A stretch of DNA of 44,712 nucleotides, from positions 1 through 44,712 of the forward strand of contig JAFUVB010000001.1 of the NCBI GenBank assembly GCA_017471245.1. Reading direction: 5' to 3'. Shown here one piece after another: positions 35,241-44,061 of the stretch (its first letter is position 1; each line of letters begins with the position of its first letter). This DNA is from Prevotella sp. Lineage in GTDB: Bacteria > Bacteroidota > Bacteroidia > Bacteroidales > Bacteroidaceae. The notes under the pieces are model-generated. The model worked only from the letters and a program-made list of their open reading frames with translations. It had not been told where the DNA came from and ran no database searches. Both the position numbers and the translations under genes were made by a program.

Positions 35241-36764
35241 TTATTTTTGTTTATGTAACACTTTCCGTATGACAGATAGGACGAAGTTCTTTTCTGCCCT
35301 GTTCAGACCTACAATAAAAACGACCAATGCAACCCACAAGGCATCAACCCCGCACACGACAAGAGTCAGCCAGATATTTAAATTGAAGGAACGTGCGAAT
35401 ATAAACGGAATTATTATTGATAACAGGGTGGCTATTGTAATTGGAACGATTACCGTAGATGCAAAACGCCTTAAACCTATCGGACAAACTTTCGCGCTAA
35501 AGAACAACCGTACAAAGAGTATGATTATCTGAACAAGAATGCTGACCAGGACGATTGAATAGGGAACAAAGCCCAATTTGAGCACGATGAAACTCAACAC
35601 AAGTCCCAAAGTGTGCGAGATTGTCAAGGCTATCTGGTAGTTCCTGATATTTCCGTTGGCGAATATGGTAGTAGTCATCGGGGAACTGAGTGCCAAGAGC
35701 AAATAGGAGACAAAACCCAGCACACAAAACTCCTTCGCGTAATTGGGCACTTCTGTCAGCCATGTAGATAGCAGAACGTCAATATTAAATACTACCGGTA
35801 CCACAAGTATCAACAGTAAGTAAAAAGAAAACTTGCAGGCGCGATAGAGCAGCTGAACATGATCTTTCATCTCACCGGCAGCATAAGTCTGTACAAGTTG
35901 AGGATTGAATGCTGTCTGAAAGTTGGAAACGAACTGGTTCAATGCGCCCGTAACCTGATGGGAAACGCCCTGCGCAGCATTGACGGAGACTGAATGATAA
36001 TGGTTGATAAAATAACTCTCACCTTGTGACCTGCCCACAACGGCCATCTGCCCAACAAGGCTCCATCCCGAAAAAGATAGGAGTTCTCTGAACAGTTGCT
36101 TGTTCCAGACCCATTTATATTTGCATTCCGAAAATTTCCTTTTGCAGTAATAATAGTATATCAGCGTGACGATTACCATTGTCAACAGGAACAACCCGGC
36201 ATAGAGGATGAGCTTGTCGAAGGCAAACAGCTGTAGCATAAACACGATGACCAGCTTCAAAACAACCTCGAAAATGCTCACGTAGGCATAGAAATCCATT
36301 TTTTCGTGAGCGATAATGGCGGCATTGTACGGAGTCCTTATTAAACCAAGAATGAAAACGACTAAAGAGAACTGGAAAACCCATTTTGCCGCTTCCATCC
36401 TTCCCTCTGGAATGTTAAGCTGAGTATTGACAAACCATACTCCAACAGTCTCTCCGATGAGCAATACTATGATAGAAAAGAATATGAATATGTTTATGCT
36501 TGTTGAAAACAGATTGCGGAAATAATCCTTGTCACCACGCCCTAAGGCAACGTTAAGGAAACGCTGAATTGCTGTAGTCAAAGCCCTGCTGATGAACGAG
36601 AACAAGGTGACGAATCCCGCGACGAGATTGTAGATTCCGTAGTCATCAACGCCTAAGACCTGAAGGATTACACGCGATGTATATAGGGTGACTGCCATCA
36701 TTAGCAGCATCCGTATATACAGCATGACCGTATTTTTAGCTATTCTTTTGCTATTTGCTGGCAT
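35241..36764 (-). CDS. wzx: polysaccharide flippase, Wzx-like (MOP superfamily)
   Basis: The 507-residue protein has about 14 hydrophobic spans and the N-terminal Wzx pattern KNTVMLYIRMLLMMAVTLYT, then VLGVDDYGIYNLVAGFVTLF. Wzx moves the lipid-linked repeat unit across the inner membrane for Wzy. It ends 11 bases before the ATP-grasp start and begins two bases after the acyltransferase stop. No G run is present, in keeping with an essential polymer-assembly step. Confidence 0.9.
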   Translation of the reverse strand: MPANSKRIAKNTVMLYIRMLLMMAVTLYTSRVILQVLGVDDYGIYNLVAGFVTLFSFISRALTTAIQRFLNVALGRGDKDYFRNLFSTSINIFIFFSIIVLLIGETVGVWFVNTQLNIPEGRMEAAKWVFQFSLVVFILGLIRTPYNAAIIAHEKMDFYAYVSIFEVVLKLVIVFMLQLFAFDKLILYAGLFLLTMVIVTLIYYYYCKRKFSECKYKWVWNKQLFRELLSFSGWSLVGQMAVVGRSQGESYFINHYHSVSVNAAQGVSHQVTGALNQFVSNFQTAFNPQLVQTYAAGEMKDHVQLLYRACKFSFYLLLILVVPVVFNIDVLLSTWLTEVPNYAKEFCVLGFVSYLLLALSSPMTTTIFANGNIRNYQIALTISHTLGLVLSFIVLKLGFVPYSIVLVSILVQIIILFVRLFFSAKVCPIGLRRFASTVIVPITIATLLSIIIPFIFARSFNLNIWLTLVVCGVDALWVALVVFIVGLNRAEKNFVLSVIRKVLHKQK

Positions 36765-36766
36765 AT

Positions 36767-37817
36767 TTAACCGATTAGGAACTTGCCCGTCTTTGTCTTG
36801 AGCAAGAGTTTAGTGACGATATATGAACTGATTATTGCTATTGCAAATCCACACCAAGGAAGCCAATAGGGGCCAACCAATGAAGGGAAGTCGGTCTTAT
36901 AGTAAAGCAGCTGTAATACAAACTGCTGAATCAAATAAATACCAAAACAACAGGCAGAAAGATCTTTGATGGCTCCTGTTATCTGATGACGTTTCGTGTA
37001 GTAAACTGCCGTAACATAAAACGAAACAATACCTGCCCAAACATAGATGAGTTTACACATACTGTTGCCCACACGAATACCAATCTTTAACCAGAGGCTC
37101 TGCTCTGGAGAAGTTTCCAGAACATCCCTCAGAGGTCTGAAACAGATAAAGCAAAGTGCAAATACGACCCATGCCAGGATAATTCTTTTGGTTGTTATCT
37201 TTATATTTATGGTATCAGCGTTTTTATAGAATAAATAGCCCCCATAAAAATAAACCATAAAGGTCAACGCATTGGAAATACGTAACGGAAGACCTATCAT
37301 TGTGAACAGATTAAAGGCAATCAGAATCATCAACTTCCACGAATCGCTTATCTTTACCTGTTCCAAGAGCCATCCGAATACGAAGCACCAAAACAACATT
37401 GGCAGATACCACATATGGCCACATCCATTGAGAATTGAATAGATTGCAGAGCCCATCCCTTTATATTCAAAGAATATCAGGAAATACAGGATACCGAAAA
37501 CAACGCTCGGCAAAATAAGCCTCTTTAACTTATTTACAATCAGCAAAATACCCCCCCCCTGTTCGTTTTAGCGTAATTCGCTGAAAGGCAAAGAGGTAGC
37601 CTGAAATAAAAACAAAGGCTTCCAGTGTGAAGGCAAAGGATGTACGGGAAAGCCATTTATATACGGGAATATCGATAAAACCGGCTGGTTGCTCCCATCC
37701 GCCATTATAACACGTGAAGGAATGCATGAACACAATCAGTATTGCTAATATGCAACGCATCAGCGTTACCTCGTCAAGGCGAACCTTTGGCTTGGATGTA
37801 TTGGCGATTACTTCCAT
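36767..37817 (-). CDS. acyltransferase family 3 (OafA-like), phase-variable, OFF
   Basis: A polytopic acyltransferase of the Acyl_transf_3 family, which acetylates sugars through membrane-spanning catalysis. The N-terminal segment has VTLMRCILAILIVFMHSFTC with the catalytic-type His near residue 32, then AFVFISGYLFAFQR. The frame reaches a G9 run (37551-37559, codon 87) and ends six codons later. The remainder lies in another frame, starting IVNKLKRLILPSVVFGILYF and containing GHMWYLPMLFW. G8 joins them as RTGGGILLIVNKLKR, giving 349 residues, normal for the family. Confidence 0.87.
37551..37559 (-). repeat. G9 run, phase-variation tract in acyltransferase 3
   Basis: Nine G on the coding strand, followed by TATTT. 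G8 restores the frame. Confidence 0.87.
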
Positions 37818-37847
37818 TTATTGAATACTTCTGGATTAAGGAACTCA

Positions 37848-39485
37848 CTATAACTTATCTGTCATCACTCTGTTTCTTCCTTTCGATTGCAATTTAATCG
37901 CTTGTCTGCAACGAATCTTATTATTGTCTAACATCATGCCCGTTGCATCGAAATCCCTTCCCACCATGTCAATATCGGATGATGTTATCAGCAGTTTATC
38001 CTTAAAACTGTAATCTGTAAGTTTGTATGATTGAGATTTAGTCTGAGGAACAACCAAACGACAATTATGTATCTTTACATAGCCCAAGTTGTCAACATAA
38101 CTCTTATAGCAACTAATAAGGGAATTCGTTTCGGTCTCACCCTCAGCAACAGAAATGGTGCAATTCGTTATGTCTAAAGAAAGTAAACAGTCTTTATATC
38201 TTTCAGCATGTCCAGATGGCGCATAAATAACAAAGCCATAACCTCCCGAGATGGTACAATCCTCTATCGTAATATGCGTAGGAGCATAAACACCGGCAAA
38301 ACGGACTTCCTTGAATGTACACTTTCTGAAAGTCAGATCATTGGATTTCGCAGAAAGCCTTCCGTCTGTTGTGCAATTAGTGAAAAGGATATTTTCATGA
38401 TTAGTGACTCCGCTATTTTCATAAGAACAACTGGAAGAGACTGCAACCCCTGCATTATTCTTGATTATACAGTTATCTACAACTATATTCCTAACCGACA
38501 TATTGCGCCCATTTGACACATTAGGTTCTATATCTACCCCATCGCCAGGGCCCGTAAATTCCGTCTTCCCAGTATTGATGAACGAGCAGTCGCGCACGGT
38601 AAGCCCATCCACGTGAACAACGCTCAGCCCCTGACGGCGGTTGTCGTCGCAGGTGAGGTTGCGAATCACCACATTCTTGCTCGCCTTGTCATATACTCCT
38701 ATAGCCGGCTCGTTGCCCCCGGAGATATAGATGCCGTCACCGGTGCATTTGGTGATATAGAGGTCAGCAAGGGTTACATCCTTGGACTGCATGATGTTGA
38801 TTCCCATACCCCACTCGCTGGTGGTACCCTCAATGTAGGTGTGCTTCCCCACGTCTCCCACGATGCGGCCTCCCTTGACGGTGACATCTTCCTTATTCTT
38901 GATATCGATAATCTGATATGTTTTATAGCCATTGCCTTCCAAGGAGATAGTGCCTTTCAGCAGTATGGTGCTGTGGCTGGACGGGAGCAGTCCTGCTCCA
39001 CCCGACTTGGCGATGGCGATGTGGTAATCGCGGTTAATGGTCACCTCGTTGGTCATCGCATCGGACTGGATGGCGTTGAGGTTGTTGATGATTTCGGTAT
39101 CCGATAGGTACTCCTTGCTGAACACAAGGTCGCTAATCTTATCTACCCGCCATGTCCCTTTCAGTTTCACACCCAAGACCTCATCGGTCTTGGAGTTCAG
39201 CTTGGTCCCGTTGCCATTCAACGTCCCGTTGACGATAGCACCGCCTTTCTTGAAGGTTATGGTGACGCCCTCCGGCACATTGACCTGCGTTCCTTTCAGG
39301 TCTATCCTTTCACGGACGACATACTCCTTGTGCGCCTGCATCCCTATGTCCACTATCAGCGCCTGCTCGCGCACAGTCACTTTTTCGTTCTTTGGCTTTT
39401 CGCACTTAGAATAGGCACACGATGCGCCGCAGGCTGTGAATGAAAGACACAGCAGGGCAACAAGAATGGTGGGATATAGTCGCAT
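37848..39485 (-). CDS. right-handed parallel beta-helix lipoprotein
   Basis: A lipoprotein signal peptide is visible (TILVALLCLSFTACG, Cys near residue 19). Residues from about 55 onward look like a pectate-lyase-type beta helix: VNVPEGVTITFKKGGAIVNG, then many short VTVKGG, VTLADLYITKCTGDGIYISG and LTVRDCSFINTG coils. Such proteins bind, cleave or epimerise uronic-acid-rich polysaccharides at the cell surface or in the periplasm. No catalytic residues can be assigned with confidence. Its place between sugar-nucleotide genes and the acyltransferase suggests it acts on this capsule. Confidence 0.85.
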   Translation of the reverse strand: MRLYPTILVALLCLSFTACGASCAYSKCEKPKNEKVTVREQALIVDIGMQAHKEYVVRERIDLKGTQVNVPEGVTITFKKGGAIVNGTLNGNGTKLNSKTDEVLGVKLKGTWRVDKISDLVFSKEYLSDTEIINNLNAIQSDAMTNEVTINRDYHIAIAKSGGAGLLPSSHSTILLKGTISLEGNGYKTYQIIDIKNKEDVTVKGGRIVGDVGKHTYIEGTTSEWGMGINIMQSKDVTLADLYITKCTGDGIYISGGNEPAIGVYDKASKNVVIRNLTCDDNRRQGLSVVHVDGLTVRDCSFINTGKTEFTGPGDGVDIEPNVSNGRNMSVRNIVVDNCIIKNNAGVAVSSSCSYENSGVTNHENILFTNCTTDGRLSAKSNDLTFRKCTFKEVRFAGVYAPTHITIEDCTISGGYGFVIYAPSGHAERYKDCLLSLDITNCTISVAEGETETNSLISCYKSYVDNLGYVKIHNCRLVVPQTKSQSYKLTDYSFKDKLLITSSDIDMVGRDFDATGMMLDNNKIRCRQAIKLQSKGRNRVMTDKL

Positions 39486-39528
39486 AAGTGTTTTGGTTTA
39501 TCAAGTTTCTGGTGCCAAGATTCAGGTT

Positions 39529-40203
39529 TTACAGCCTCATCTCAAAGTTCTCGCAGGGTTTCCGCTCTATACCGTCATTGCCTTGTATTAGCAAGTCACC
39601 GTTGACGGCATTCTCAAAAGCGTAGTCGATGAGTTTCACGTTCCATGTTTCGGGTCTCAAATTTCCTTCCATACGTGCGCAACAGATGACGGTGGCGGAA
39701 TCCGGCCCCAGATAACGGGCTTCGGCCACGACAACGGTCTCCATCAGGGCGGCGAGCAAAGCCGGCATGTCGCTGGTTTCAGGTTTCAGGTGACATGTTT
39801 CAAGTCCTGTTCTTACAACTACAAGCTTCTTTACTCGACAGTCGATGGCGGAATGAACCACGCCAGATACTGTATTCAGGAACGTGACGGTGTTCTCGGC
39901 TGGAGCCACCTCGCAGTCGAAAGCACGTGGAACGGCAGGGAAATACAGCACATAGTCGACACCGGCCATCGCCTCCTCCAAGTAGGCGTTGTCGCTGCGG
40001 TCGCCCACATAGAAGCGGAGCTTCTGGTTCAAAGTTCCAAGTTCAACGTTCAAGGATTCACGCAACGACTGCAGTTCTGTCTCACTCTCACCGAGGATAC
40101 GCACCTCTCGCGCCCCTTCATTCAGGATTTTCTCCACAAAGAAGGCGTTCACTATCTCTTCACCACCGATTACCAGCAGCATTTTGTCTGTATAGATACT
40201 CAT
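39529..40203 (-). CDS. degenerate NAD-dependent epimerase/dehydratase homologue (FnlA/WbjB-like)
   Basis: Residue order follows polysaccharide C4,C6-dehydratase/epimerases: a Rossmann start (LLVIGGEEIVNAFFVEKIL), RFYVGDRSDNAYLEEAMAGV, then VTFLNTVSGVVHSAIDCRVK and a late YAFENAVNGDLLIQGN. The usual glycine-rich TGGTGSFG loop is altered to IGGEEIVNAF. The region that should hold the catalytic Thr-Asp-Lys and Tyr-xxx-Lys reads RTGLETCHLKPETSDMP, an in-frame simple-repeat insertion. The protein is about 100 residues shorter than active relatives. Activity is unlikely; a structural or regulatory role, or decay, are the alternatives. Confidence 0.6.
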   Translation of the reverse strand: MSIYTDKMLLVIGGEEIVNAFFVEKILNEGAREVRILGESETELQSLRESLNVELGTLNQKLRFYVGDRSDNAYLEEAMAGVDYVLYFPAVPRAFDCEVAPAENTVTFLNTVSGVVHSAIDCRVKKLVVVRTGLETCHLKPETSDMPALLAALMETVVVAEARYLGPDSATVICCARMEGNLRPETWNVKLIDYAFENAVNGDLLIQGNDGIERKPCENFEMRL

Positions 40204-40243
40204 TTATTAAGTGTATAGTTTATCGTTGAATGTTATAGAGTAG

Positions 40244-40296
40244 TTCTGGCAGGCAGTATCGAACTGCGAACTTTCGTTCCACCTGTGCTGCCAGAA
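40244..40296. repeat. inverted repeat between the dehydrogenase and the degenerate epimerase
   Basis: Perfect 9-base arms TTCTGGCAG (40244-40252) and CTGCCAGAA (40288-40296) lie in the 100-base gap 40204-40303, just beyond the dehydrogenase stop. It could form an mRNA stem that adjusts expression downstream. No U-tract is obvious. Confidence 0.4.
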
Positions 40297-40303
40297 ATCC
40301 GTT

Positions 40304-41572
40304 TTACAGCCTGCCGTCCACAATGCTGCGGTCAAGGGTGCACTTCACATCAAAGATGACGTGATTATCCTTCAGCAATGCGGGCACATCCATTCCTTCA
40401 AACTTCTTATGAGCCACAGCAGCAATGGCAGCATCGAACTTCTGCGTAGGCAGTTCGTTCACAACCTTGATGCCGTACTCATGCTCCACGATAGCAGGAT
40501 TGGCCCAGGGGTCATAGACGGTGATGTTGAGGTTGTACTCCTTCAGTGCCTTATAGATGTCGATGACCTTGGTGTTACGCACGTCGGGGCAGTTCTCCTT
40601 GAAGGTGAAGCCCAGAATGATAATCTCGGAATTGAGCACCTGAATGCCTTTCTTCAGCATCAGCTTGATGGTCTCGGTAGCTACATACTCGCCCATACCG
40701 TCGTTCATGCGACGTCCGGCAAGGATAATCTCGGGATTGTAGCCGTGACGCTGGGCGCACTGAGCCAGATAGTACGGATCAACACCGATGCAGTGGCCAC
40801 CCACCAGACCGGGACGGAAGGGTAGGAAGTTCCACTTGGTGCCGGCTGCCTCCAGCACGTCGAGGGTGTCGATGCCCATCTTGTTGAAAATCTTGCTCAG
40901 CTCGTTCACGAAAGCGATGTTGATGTCGCGCTGGCTGTTCTCAATCACCTTTGCTGCTTCAGCCACCTTAATGGTGGGTGCAAGGTGCGTACCGGCAGTG
41001 ATGACACTGCTATACACCTCGTTGATGTACTTGCCAATCTCAGGGGTAGAGCCGGAGGTCACTTTCTTGATATGCTCCACGGTGTGCTGCTTGTCGCCCG
41101 GGTTGATACGCTCAGGGCTGTAGCCACCATAGAAGTCCACGTTCATCTTCAGGCCAGATACCTTCTCCACCACAGGGATGCACTCATCTTCGGTGACACC
41201 GGGATAGACGGTGCTCTCATACACCACCACATCTCCTTTGCTGATAACCTTACCAACGGTTGTGCTGGCACCCACGAGAGGAGTCAGGTCGGGGTTGTTG
41301 TCAGCATCCACAGGGGTAGGAACGGCCACTACATAGAAGTTGCAGTCGCGAATCTTCTCAATGTCGCTGGTGCAGATGAAGCCGTGGTTCTTGATTGCAT
41401 CCTGCAGGATGTCGTCAGCCACCTCAAGGGTAGCATCGTGACCGGCCATCAGCGCATCGCAACGCTTCTGGTTCATGTCAAAACCCACGGTGGGGTACTT
41501 GGTTGAAAACAGGCGGGCAAGGGGCAGTCCCACGTAGCCCAGTCCAATGACACAAATCTTTGTCTCTTTCAT
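40304..41572 (-). CDS. UDP-HexNAc 6-dehydrogenase (TviB/WbpO family)
   Basis: The 422-residue enzyme belongs to the UDP-glucose/GDP-mannose dehydrogenase family and should oxidise C6 of a UDP-HexNAc to a uronic acid with NAD. The NAD-binding loop is VIGLGYVGLPLA (8-19). VYESTVYPGVTEDE, the KVAEAAKVIENSQRD helix (about 202-215) and the catalytic Cys261 in GLVGGHCIGVDPYYL are intact. FTFKENCPDVRNTKV marks the C-terminal domain. Sequence style favours TviB/WbpO over UDP-glucose dehydrogenase. With the adjacent epimerase it would make UDP-GalNAcA or a close relative, providing carboxyl groups that ATP-grasp ligases could amidate. Confidence 0.92.
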   Translation of the reverse strand: MKETKICVIGLGYVGLPLARLFSTKYPTVGFDMNQKRCDALMAGHDATLEVADDILQDAIKNHGFICTSDIEKIRDCNFYVVAVPTPVDADNNPDLTPLVGASTTVGKVISKGDVVVYESTVYPGVTEDECIPVVEKVSGLKMNVDFYGGYSPERINPGDKQHTVEHIKKVTSGSTPEIGKYINEVYSSVITAGTHLAPTIKVAEAAKVIENSQRDINIAFVNELSKIFNKMGIDTLDVLEAAGTKWNFLPFRPGLVGGHCIGVDPYYLAQCAQRHGYNPEIILAGRRMNDGMGEYVATETIKLMLKKGIQVLNSEIIILGFTFKENCPDVRNTKVIDIYKALKEYNLNITVYDPWANPAIVEHEYGIKVVNELPTQKFDAAIAAVAHKKFEGMDVPALLKDNHVIFDVKCTLDRSIVDGRL

Positions 41573-41618
41573 CTTTCTGAATAGTTAAATGTTTATCTTC
41601 AAATTGTTCACTTTCTAC

Positions 41619-42593
41619 CTATAGGTTTGCCTTGTACCAGTCGATGGCTTCTGCCAGTCCACGGGCGAAGTCGTACTGAGGGTCATAGCCCAGCAGACGC
41701 TTGGCTTTGCTGATGTCGGCATTGCTGTGTTTAATGTCCCCGGCACGGTCAGGGCCGAAATGAGGCTCGATGTCCTTACCAAGGGCTTTAGTCAGTTCGT
41801 AGTAGATGTCAATCAGATACTCACGACCACCATACGCCACATTGAAGGCCTCTCCGCTCGCCTCATCGGGAGCAAGACATGCCTTCAAGTTGGCTTCAAT
41901 CACATTCTCAATGTAAGTGAAGTCACGGCTTTGCTTGCCGTCGCCGTTGATGGTGGGCTGTTCGTCGTTCAGGAGCTGTTTGATGAACTTGGGAATCACA
42001 GCAGCGTATGCCCCATGCGGGTCCTGGCGACGACCAAAGACGTTGAAATAACGGAGACCAATGGTCTTGAGGCCGTAGTGTCTGTGGTACTGCTTGCCCC
42101 ACTCTTCATCGCAACGCTTGCTAAGAGCATATGGGCTGAGCAAGTTGCCTTCTACACCTTCTTTCTTGGGAAGGTGAGCTTCATCACCATAAACACTGGA
42201 GCTACTTGCATAGACGAAGGTCTTTACGCCCTTCTGTCGTGCAGCCTCCATCATGTTCAGCGTACCCTGGATGTTGTTGGCACAGTAGAACAGCGGCATT
42301 TCGATGGAGCGCGGTACACTGCCCCAAGCGGCCTGGTTCATCACATAGTCCACGCCCTCGCAGGCCTTCATACATGTATCAAGGTCTTTGATGTCGCCCT
42401 TAATGAACTCGTAATTAGGATTGCCTGCAAACAAATCAACATTAGCCTGCTTTCCTGTACTCAGGTCATCAAGGCAACGCACCTTGTAACCCATATTGAG
42501 GATTGCCTCACACAAATTGGAGCCTATGAAACCTGCTCCACCGGTCACCAAGAACAACGAGTCCTTGGGAAATTGAAGTTCTTTGTATGTCAT
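41619..42593 (-). CDS. UDP-HexNAc 4-epimerase (TviC/WbpP family)
   Basis: An extended SDR epimerase of 324 residues from ATG 42593. It has the NAD loop VTGGAGFIGSN (16-26), the catalytic Ser in YASSSSVYGD (about 131-133), Tyr155 and Lys159 in SPYALSK, and GLRYFNVFGRRQDPHGAYAA, a WbpP/TviC-type signature. An in-frame ATG at 42701 would add 36 residues unlike any SDR, so I reject it. It precedes the dehydrogenase by 46 bases. It appears to be the first dedicated capsule gene in the window; I see no convincing promoter upstream in 42594-42711. Confidence 0.92.
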   Translation of the reverse strand: MTYKELQFPKDSLFLVTGGAGFIGSNLCEAILNMGYKVRCLDDLSTGKQANVDLFAGNPNYEFIKGDIKDLDTCMKACEGVDYVMNQAAWGSVPRSIEMPLFYCANNIQGTLNMMEAARQKGVKTFVYASSSSVYGDEAHLPKKEGVEGNLLSPYALSKRCDEEWGKQYHRHYGLKTIGLRYFNVFGRRQDPHGAYAAVIPKFIKQLLNDEQPTINGDGKQSRDFTYIENVIEANLKACLAPDEASGEAFNVAYGGREYLIDIYYELTKALGKDIEPHFGPDRAGDIKHSNADISKAKRLLGYDPQYDFARGLAEAIDWYKANL

Positions 42594-42711
42594 ATTTTCA
42601 TAAATAGTTTTCTTTGTTTTATTTCTGATTTTTGACCCTTTTGTCTTATGAGAGTCTGCGGGGTATCCCGCCCATTCTGTTACCAGTCGTGTTGGTTTCA
42701 AATAAAACGCC

Positions 42712-42751
42712 TGATGCGGAGGCCCTCGTTAGAGAGCCTTCCACAAACAGA
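42712..42751. terminator. stem-loop, dispersed copy 1, possible terminator
   Basis: TGCGGAGGCCCTC and GAGAGCCTTCCACA form a stem. Read on the minus strand it is followed by GCGTTTTATTTG. It is 37/40 identical to 43989-44028. It lies at the end of the decayed gene and upstream of the epimerase, so it may separate the phage-like block from the capsule operon. Confidence 0.5.
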
Positions 42752-42990
42752 TTCTAATCGTTAGCGTCAATACAATTGCTGCACATAGTATGGCAAAGAG
42801 CCACTTCAGTGTTTGGTTTACCGTTGACCGTTTCTTCGCTGCATTGTTCTCTTTTTCAGAGGTGCTCAGGCGAGCAAAGCTCGGAGTCCTGTTTACAGTA
42901 GTTGGCCTCCACGGAGTCGGTCTTTTCGATATAAACGGTATCGGTCTTTACTACTATCTTCTCTTCTCGGTCACGGTAGCCATTTCAAGT
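42729..42990 (-). pseudogene. decayed paralogue of the lipoprotein-like gene at 44062-44538
   Basis: On the minus strand one frame reads KIVVKTDTVYIEKTDSVEAN, matching VVRDTVYIEKRDSVLISS of the intact gene. After a frameshift another frame reads TVNQTLKWLFAILCAAIVLT, matching GGTLKWIFGILCALIALLVT. No complete frame spans both, so it is a relic. It lies downstream of the BRO-N gene and ends within the stem-loop repeat. Confidence 0.65.
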
Positions 42991-43010
42991 GAAAAGTGAA
43001 AAGTGAAAAG

Positions 43011-43883
43011 TTAGTTTTCTTCTGCTGACTCACTTTCTATTTGCCCTGCTTCATCGGCTGGAGGAAGATAATCTGATGCTTTGTCTTTGGTGACAATCGA
43101 ACGACCTGTCTGTGCTTCAATCTTGGCACGGGTCTCGCCTGCTATTCTACCTCCACGATGGGCAACAGCTGCGCTCTCACGAAAGCCCTTGGGGTTGTCG
43201 CTCTTGGATAGTTCCACTGTCGTTGCTTCGGCCAACATATTAAGAGCCAGCTCCATCGTGGTCATATTGTCGCGCAGGCTTTCCTTTTTCAGTCCTTTGA
43301 ACTGCTTATACTGCCGCGTGGTCTTCCCACTCCACTCACGGGTGATAATGTCGGTAAGCGTGGCATACTCCTGTCCCTGCTTCACTCCGGCTCTGTCCCA
43401 TTCATCCGTAAGCTCCTTACGCGCCTTAATTGATTGTAAACGCTGATTAATCCATCGCTCGGAATACCCCAAGCGGCGGTAGTCTGCGTATGCCTGATCA
43501 AAGTTCAGCTCAGGGTCTTGCATCTGGTCAATGCGTTGTGCTGCCACCTCTGCCATCCACTGCTTGAACGGCTCTGCCTTGGGGGAAGGGATGCTTTGTA
43601 TGAGGCGGAAAAGCTGCTCGGTATCAGCAACATCGGTAAGACGCATCTTACCATCCCATGCCTTCAATTTCAACTGGTGACAATTTGTCACCGTTTCATT
43701 ACCTTCTTCCTTGAGTCTCTGTTTTAGCTTATTCCAATACTTGCGCGCCGTCTGATAATCCTTGCTGTCAGCAAGAACCCAGCAGACGTCCACTATAGAA
43801 AAGTACCACTTCTCCTCCTGATCGTCCCAAGCGGTTCGTACCTTTCGGTCCTCAAAGAGTTGTATCTGTTGTTTCTGCGTCAT
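43011..43883 (-). CDS. BRO-N domain protein (phage antirepressor-like)
   Basis: The N-terminal BRO domain reads DRKVRTAWDDQEEKWYFSIV, then DVCWVLADSKDYQTARKYWN and RLTDVADTEQLFRLIQSIPS with PKAEPFKQWMAEVAAQRI. These proteins bind DNA and occur in phages and mobile elements, and as free genes in Bacteroidales. The C-terminal half (GYSERWINQRLQSIKARKEL) is the usual companion domain. I chose ATG 43883; the ATG at 43988 would add residues from simple-repeat DNA (WNLKPETSF). It is bracketed by a 40-bp stem-loop repeat and paralogous gene copies. Confidence 0.82.
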   Translation of the reverse strand: MTQKQQIQLFEDRKVRTAWDDQEEKWYFSIVDVCWVLADSKDYQTARKYWNKLKQRLKEEGNETVTNCHQLKLKAWDGKMRLTDVADTEQLFRLIQSIPSPKAEPFKQWMAEVAAQRIDQMQDPELNFDQAYADYRRLGYSERWINQRLQSIKARKELTDEWDRAGVKQGQEYATLTDIITREWSGKTTRQYKQFKGLKKESLRDNMTTMELALNMLAEATTVELSKSDNPKGFRESAAVAHRGGRIAGETRAKIEAQTGRSIVTKDKASDYLPPADEAGQIESESAEEN

Positions 43884-43988
43884 AACAGTTCGAGTTTTAC
43901 CTTCTACAAAGATAACGCATATAAGCGACTTTTTATTGTAGGGCAAAAAAGATGTTTCAGGTTTCAGGTTCCATGTCACACATAGCAC

Positions 43989-44028
43989 TGATGCGGAGGC
44001 TCCCGTTAGAGAGCCTTCCGCAAACAGA
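43989..44028. terminator. stem-loop, dispersed copy 2, possible terminator
   Basis: TGCGGAGGCTC and GAGCCTTCCGCA pair around CCGTTAGA. It lies about 35 bases beyond the stop at 44062 on the minus strand. No strong U-tract follows, so a repeat element with no terminator role is also possible. Confidence 0.45.
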
Positions 44029-44061
44029 GCTTGTTTAGTTTACTGCTTAAAAGCTTACAGC

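Noticed and set aside
42594-42711. Promoter for the capsule operon upstream of the epimerase
   Set aside because: Only A/T-rich sequence is present; no TTTG / TAnnTTTG pair with proper spacing could be found.
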